A stretch of 64,000 nt of DNA. Source: DASXUL01 sp036504855 (GTDB taxonomy: Bacteria; Armatimonadota; DTGP01; JAKQQT01). The stretch covers positions 1 to 64,000 of the forward strand of contig DASXUL010000192.1 of NCBI GenBank assembly GCA_036504855.1. Direction: 5' to 3'. Position numbers and translations under genes: made by a program. The notes below the pieces were generated by a model. It was not told the origin of the DNA. It worked only from the letters and a program-made list of their open reading frames with translations, and did no database searches. Shown here in pieces: positions 60,197-64,000 of the stretch. Numbering within the stretch: the stretch's first letter is position 1; every line of letters begins with the position of its first letter.

Positions 60197-61147
60197 TCAC
60201 GCGCCGGCAGTCCCCCCAACTGCCTCCCTCATTCGCTCTTTGTCGCGCATCGGCGGCTCGCCGAAGAGCCGTTTGTACTCGCGGCTGAAGTGCGAGGCGT
60301 CGTCGTAGCCCACGCGGTAGCCGGCGCTGGCGGCGTCGACGTCTTCGCTGAGCATCAGCCGCCGCGCCTCCTGTAGCCGCACCTGTTTCTGGAACTGCAA
60401 CGGGCTCATCGCGGTCACGGCCTTGAAGTGGGCATGGAACCCCGATATGCTCATGCCCAGCTCCCGCGCGAGGTCTTCAATGCGGAGCGGCTGGTCAAAG
60501 TCTTCCCGCAGCCGTTCCACCGCCTTCGCGATGCGGTGGCTGCGGCCGCCGAGGACGGCCAGATGCCGGAGCCGGCCGCCCTGCTCTCCCACGAGGAGCC
60601 GGTAAACGATCTCCCGCTTGATAAGCGGCGCCAGGATGCGCGCCTCGCCAGGCGAATCCAACAACCGCACCAGCCGCACCGTGGCATCTAGCAGATCGGC
60701 GGTCAGCGGGCTTACTGTCATGGCCTTGGCGTCGGGGCCGTTCCCCACGGGCATGTGACCCGCCTCCACCATGACGGAGCTGACGAGGGCTGGATCGAGA
60801 TCCAGGCGGAAGCTGAGGAAGGGGCGCTCCCTGGACGCCTCGACGATGTGGCTCACCGCCGGCAGATCGAGCGTGGCAAGGAGGTAGTGGTAAGGGTCGT
60901 ACTGGAACCGCTCCTCACCCAGCAAGATCTCCTTGCTCCCCTGGGCGATTACACAAAAGGCCGGCTCGGCTACGGCGTGGCACGGCTCCGTGGGCGTGGA
61001 AATGCGGCGAAGGAAGAGGCCGCTCATCGGCTCAACAGCGCCGTCCCTTGGAATGGCCCGCCCGATACGGTCCACCAACTCCTCCCGGTTCACCTGCGCC
61101 TGCTGCGCCTCCCGCTCTATGTGGTCTGTTTGAAAGTACGTCATCAC
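60197..61147 (-). CDS. AraC-family regulator (AraC_N/YqhC-like)
   Basis: A 316-residue activator. The N-terminal AraC_N-type sensing region (about 40-190) includes PAFCVIAQGSKEILLGEERF and YDPYHYLLATLDLPA, as in YqhC-like regulators. Two HTHs occupy about 215-310: IEDLARELGMSISGFHAHFK and AGYRVGYDDASHFSREYKRL. YqhC-type proteins respond to aldehydes or electrophiles and control aldo/keto reductases; the divergent reductase genes here fit that. The start is the first of two adjacent ATGs. An inverted repeat lies at 61183-61204 in the divergent gap. Confidence 0.88.
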   Translation of the reverse strand: MMTYFQTDHIEREAQQAQVNREELVDRIGRAIPRDGAVEPMSGLFLRRISTPTEPCHAVAEPAFCVIAQGSKEILLGEERFQYDPYHYLLATLDLPAVSHIVEASRERPFLSFRLDLDPALVSSVMVEAGHMPVGNGPDAKAMTVSPLTADLLDATVRLVRLLDSPGEARILAPLIKREIVYRLLVGEQGGRLRHLAVLGGRSHRIAKAVERLREDFDQPLRIEDLARELGMSISGFHAHFKAVTAMSPLQFQKQVRLQEARRLMLSEDVDAASAGYRVGYDDASHFSREYKRLFGEPPMRDKERMREAVGGTAGA

Positions 61148-61182
61148 CTACATCTTACCAGACTCGCGCGCCCTGTGAGCGC

Positions 61183-61204
61183 ATCCTCTACAAGTTTTGT
61201 AGGA
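61183..61204. promoter_or_regulatory. Imperfect inverted repeat in the araC/reductase gap
   Basis: ATCCTCTACAA and TTGTAGGAT pair apart from small bulges. It lies 36 bases upstream of the AraC-type start and about 190 bases before the reductase gene. A regulator site is possible. Confidence 0.35.
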
Positions 61205-61393
61205 TCGTTCAAGACTCTTCGACTTCTGTTCTATGGCCGTCGCCTCACATCGGCGTACCATAGACGTAGCGGCATCGACGACACGCCGCCGGATCGCTCA
61301 GGCCCTGGACTTTTGTTCAGCGGCAAATGGAAAACCGGCCGGCCCGACGCCTGAAAGGAAGAGACATGCGGGAGTACAAACGAGGATTGGCCG

Positions 61394-61939
61394 GTGATCA
61401 TGAGTAAGAAGGTCTTGGCGATATCGTCTAGCCCGCGAAGAGGGGGCAACTCGGACCTGCTGTGCGACGAGTTCGTCAGCGGCGCGCAAGAGGCCGGGCG
61501 CCAGGCGGAGAAGGTCACCTTGAGCGGGAAACGAATCGGCTATTGCACGGGTTGCGGCGCCTGCCTCAACGGAGCGAAGGCCTGCCCCCAACGAGATGAC
61601 ATGCCCGATATCCTGGAGAAGATGATCGAGGCCGACGTCATCGTGATGGCGACGCCCGTCTACTTCTACGCCATGTGCGCCCAGATGAAGACGCTGATTG
61701 ACCGAACGTGCGCCCGCTATACCGAGATCAGGGATAAGGATTTCTATTTCATCGTGAGCGCGGCCGACAGCAGCAAGCCGGCGATGGAAAGGACGTTGGA
61801 AGGATTCAGAGGGTTCACTTCCTGCCTCGCTGGCGCAAAGGAAATCGGCGTTGTTTACGGAACCGGCGCCTGGAGCATGGGCGAGATCAAAGGGAGCCCG
61901 GCGATGAAACAGGCCTATGAAATGGGAAAACGGGCGTAA
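61394..61939 (+). CDS. Flavodoxin-like NAD(P)H-dependent FMN reductase
   Basis: A 181-residue flavoprotein of the NADPH-dependent FMN reductase family. The FMN phosphate loop SSSPRRGGNSD is at residues 11-21. YCTGCGACLNGAKACPQRDD near 50 is a Cys-rich insert common in iron-sulfur flavoprotein relatives; it could bind a [4Fe-4S] cluster or form disulfides. TPVYFYAMCAQMKTLIDRT near 90 completes the flavin site. GAGG lies 8 bases before the GTG at 61394; an ATG at 61400 is an alternative. The ferredoxin-tailed reductase gene starts 59 bases after its stop, so the two are likely co-transcribed. Confidence 0.83.
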   Translation: MIMSKKVLAISSSPRRGGNSDLLCDEFVSGAQEAGRQAEKVTLSGKRIGYCTGCGACLNGAKACPQRDDMPDILEKMIEADVIVMATPVYFYAMCAQMKTLIDRTCARYTEIRDKDFYFIVSAADSSKPAMERTLEGFRGFTSCLAGAKEIGVVYGTGAWSMGEIKGSPAMKQAYEMGKRA

Positions 61940-61998
61940 CGGCGATGCAATCAGGACCGCGTGCGGAATCACTAACGTCGAAGCCAAGGAGAACCAGT

Positions 61999-63117
61999 AT
62001 GCGTAAACTAGGATTCGGTTTGATGCGCCTGCCAATAACGGACGTCGAAAACAGGGCGAGCATCAACCAAACGCTTGTCAATGAGATGGTGGACTATTTC
62101 CTGGACAGGGGGTTCACCTATTTCGATACGGCATACCCGTATCATCAGGGGATGAGCGAAGTTGCGGCCAGAAAGGCCCTTGTGGAAAGGCGCCCAAGGG
62201 AATCCTTCACGCTGACCAACAAGATGCCCACCTTTCTGGTGACCGGCAGCGAAGACTATCAGAGGTACTTCGACGAGCAGATCGAGCGGTGCGGCGTTGA
62301 GTTCTTCGACTACTACCTGCTGCACAACCTCGGCGCGAAGAACGACGCGAACACCCTGAAGCACGGCGGGTTTGAGTTCGTGAGCAAGCTGAAAGCCGAG
62401 GGCAAGGTAAGGCATCTCGGCTTCTCCTTCCATGACAAGGCGGAACTCCTGGACAGGATACTGACGGACCATCCTGAGATGGAATACGTGCAGCTTCAGA
62501 TCAATTACATCGACTGGGACAACGACAGCATCGAATCCCGAAAGTGCTACGAAGTCGCGACGAAGCACGGGAAACCCGTCATCGTGATGGAACCCGTCAA
62601 AGGCGGCTCTCTTGCCCATCTGCCGGAAGAGGCGGAGAAGCTGTTCAAAGCCTGCCGGCCGGACATGAGCATGGTCTCGTGGGCTGTCCGTTTTGCCGCA
62701 TCCTTGGACAACGCGTTTGTAGTGCTGAGCGGCATGAGCAGCCTCGAACAGGTCGTTGACAACACGAGCTACATGCAAGAGATGGCGTCCCTCAGCGATG
62801 ATGAGAACGAGGCCATCGGGAAAGCCGTTGAGATCATCAACAGCAGCTCCGCGATCCCTTGTACGGCGTGCCAGTACTGCGTTGACGGCTGCCCGCAAGA
62901 GATACCGATCCCCAAGTACTTCGCGCTCTACAACAATCAAGAGCGATTCGGGCTTACCGCGGCCCACGCGAATTACTACATGAATCTCAATCAGGATTCC
63001 GGCAAAGCCTCTGACTGCATTGAGTGCGGGCAGTGTGAACAGAGCTGTCCACAGCACATTGACATCATCGAGCAGTTGACGAAGGTGGCGACGGTATTCG
63101 ACGCGGCGGTTTGGTGA
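61999..63117 (+). CDS. Aldo/keto reductase with C-terminal 2x[4Fe-4S] ferredoxin domain
   Basis: A 372-residue enzyme. The aldo/keto reductase barrel (1-280) shows GFGLMRLP, the catalytic Asp/Tyr in FDTAYPYHQGMSE near 35-45, and YYLLHNLG, LGFSFHD, EPVKGGSLA further on. The C-terminal part (290-372) has CTACQYCVDGCP and CIECGQCEQSCP, two ferredoxin-type [4Fe-4S] motifs. This form is common in anaerobes and may pass electrons between NAD(P)H or ferredoxin and the substrate. AGGAGA lies 7 bases before the ATG at 61999; an ATG at 61945 would add 18 residues. It follows the flavodoxin-like gene, a likely redox partner. Confidence 0.88.
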   Translation: MRKLGFGLMRLPITDVENRASINQTLVNEMVDYFLDRGFTYFDTAYPYHQGMSEVAARKALVERRPRESFTLTNKMPTFLVTGSEDYQRYFDEQIERCGVEFFDYYLLHNLGAKNDANTLKHGGFEFVSKLKAEGKVRHLGFSFHDKAELLDRILTDHPEMEYVQLQINYIDWDNDSIESRKCYEVATKHGKPVIVMEPVKGGSLAHLPEEAEKLFKACRPDMSMVSWAVRFAASLDNAFVVLSGMSSLEQVVDNTSYMQEMASLSDDENEAIGKAVEIINSSSAIPCTACQYCVDGCPQEIPIPKYFALYNNQERFGLTAAHANYYMNLNQDSGKASDCIECGQCEQSCPQHIDIIEQLTKVATVFDAAVW

Positions 63118-63195
63118 GCCGCCCAGACGGCGGCGTGAACGCATAGGGATCGCGGGGCCGGCGGGCGATGCTGCTTCTGAGGAGTAAGGGGTACT

Positions 63196-63942
63196 ATGAG
63201 CGAGAACATCGAAGGAAAAGTCGTCGTCATCACGGGCGCCAGCAGCGGGCTGGGAGAGGCGACGGCCCGGCATCTGTCCGCCCAGGGCGCCGCCGTTGTG
63301 CTGGGCGCGCGGCGCGCCGATCGTATTCAGGCGCTTGCGGACGATCTGAACGGCCAGGGCGGCAAGGCGCTCGCCGTGGCCACGGATGTCACCGATCGTA
63401 ACCAGGTGAAGGCTCTGGTCGATGCCGCCGTGCATACGTACGGGCGTATCGACGTGATGATCAACAACGCTGGGCTGATGCCGCAATCGCCGCTGGAGCG
63501 CCTCAAGGTCGATGAGTGGGACCGGATGATCGACGTGAATATCAAGGGAGTGCTGTACGGCATCGCCGCGGCGCTGCCCTACATGAAAGAGCGGAAGGCC
63601 GGGCACTTCATCAACGTTGCCTCGGTGGCCGGCCACAAAGTCCGGCCCAACGGCGTGGTCTATTCGGCCACAAAGCACGCCGTGCGGGTCATCTCCGAGG
63701 GGCTGCGCCAGGAGGTGAAGCCCTACAACATCCGCACAACGGTCATCTCGCCGGGCGCGGTCGCCACGGAGTTGCCGGACAGCATTTCCGAGCCGGACAT
63801 TTCCGAGGGCATGCACCAGTACTATGAGGAGCTGGCGATCCCCGCCGACTCGTTCGCTCGGGCGGTCGCCTTCGCCATGAGCCAGCCGGAGGACGTGGAC
63901 ATCAACGAGATCCTCTTCCGGCCCACGGCGCAGGAATACTAG
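63196..63942 (+). CDS. Short-chain dehydrogenase/reductase (classical SDR)
   Basis: A 248-residue Rossmann oxidoreductase. The cofactor motif TGASSGLGE (GxxxGxG) is at residues 13-21; RRAD at 39-42 suggests preference for NADP. NNAG lies near 91, the catalytic Ser in INVASVAG near 137 and the Tyr-x3-Lys pair in VYSATKHA near 155. The Ile/Val-rich C-terminus (VDINEILFRPT) is like YdfG/clavulanate-type SDRs. Substrate unknown. It follows the ferredoxin-tailed reductase by 78 bases in the same direction and may belong to the same stress-responsive redox group. GGAGTAAGGGG precedes the ATG. Confidence 0.88.
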   Translation: MSENIEGKVVVITGASSGLGEATARHLSAQGAAVVLGARRADRIQALADDLNGQGGKALAVATDVTDRNQVKALVDAAVHTYGRIDVMINNAGLMPQSPLERLKVDEWDRMIDVNIKGVLYGIAAALPYMKERKAGHFINVASVAGHKVRPNGVVYSATKHAVRVISEGLRQEVKPYNIRTTVISPGAVATELPDSISEPDISEGMHQYYEELAIPADSFARAVAFAMSQPEDVDINEILFRPTAQEY

Positions 63943-63975
63943 GGTGCTCTGTTCGGAGGAAATGGTCCGTGAGCC

Positions 63976-63994
63976 CCTCGCGGGTCCCGCGAGG
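63976..63994 (+). terminator. Hairpin after the SDR gene
   Basis: CCTCGCGGG and CCCGCGAGG form a 9-bp stem around a single base, 34 bases after the SDR stop. No T tract. Confidence 0.5.
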
Positions 63995-64000
63995 AACCTT

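Noticed and set aside
62008..63816. 602-codon minus-strand frame
   Set aside because: Antisense to the aldo/keto reductase and SDR genes, both with clear motifs on the plus strand.

Overview
The window is about 64 kb of GC-rich bacterial DNA with tightly packed genes on both strands. I saw no rRNA, tRNA or CRISPR array. The best guess for the organism is a member of the Armatimonadota. Four genes encode type IV pseudopilin-like proteins (DUF1559/H-X9-DG type), and three of them carry the LFPVFA(K/R)AR(E/D)RA continuation after the methylation helix that I associate with that phylum. Many secreted glycan-active proteins and PEP-CTERM sorting also fit. This placement is inference; no ribosomal marker is present.

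Layout. 1-4259: a 44-base poly-C end, a secreted type I pullulanase, an APH-type kinase and an ArsR regulator, all on the minus strand. 4455-11879: a six-gene operon for a membrane-bound complex related to group 4 [NiFe] hydrogenases and complex I (HyfB, C, E, F and G plus a ferredoxin-NuoB fusion). All eight cysteines expected to bind the NiFe centre and the proximal FeS cluster are replaced, so it looks like an Ehr-type complex rather than a hydrogenase. 11942-16026: a beta-helix surface protein, an IS66 transposase remnant and an FkbM methyltransferase. 16656-27332: a LacI-governed region with promoters and paired CAAGCGCTTG operators, a 1158-residue protein, a LacI regulator, a pseudopilin, a GH-A glycosidase, a carbohydrate-binding-like secreted protein and a PEP-CTERM protein. 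27933-38489: a membrane protein, a secreted TIM-barrel-like protein, a radical SAM protein, GH172 and GH127 enzymes and an M28 peptidase. 38907-45517: a secreted beta-propeller-like protein, DUF1003, a pseudopilin, a PQQ-type propeller enzyme, a double CDGSH protein and a Met/Lys-rich small protein. 46492-48401: a damaged Flp pilin followed by TadE and TadG. 48630-54723: a second LacI, two pseudopilins (one interrupted by TGA) and a two-unit version of the carbohydrate-binding-like protein, paralogous to the first LacI region. 55108-59010: an ABC-F ATPase behind an attenuator-like leader, and a secretin. 59221-63942: a redox group (NmrA/QorB-like, AraC, flavodoxin-like reductase, ferredoxin-tailed aldo/keto reductase, SDR).

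How it fits together. Much of the window serves polysaccharide capture and breakdown outside the cytoplasm: pullulanase, GH-A, GH172, GH127, carbohydrate-binding modules and LacI control. Pseudopilins, a secretin and Tad genes may supply surface structures. Four secreted proteins share a dockerin-like C-terminal module, which suggests a common anchoring or assembly route. Intergenic spaces hold several unrelated long palindromes, some nested, and one has entered the 3' end of a gene.
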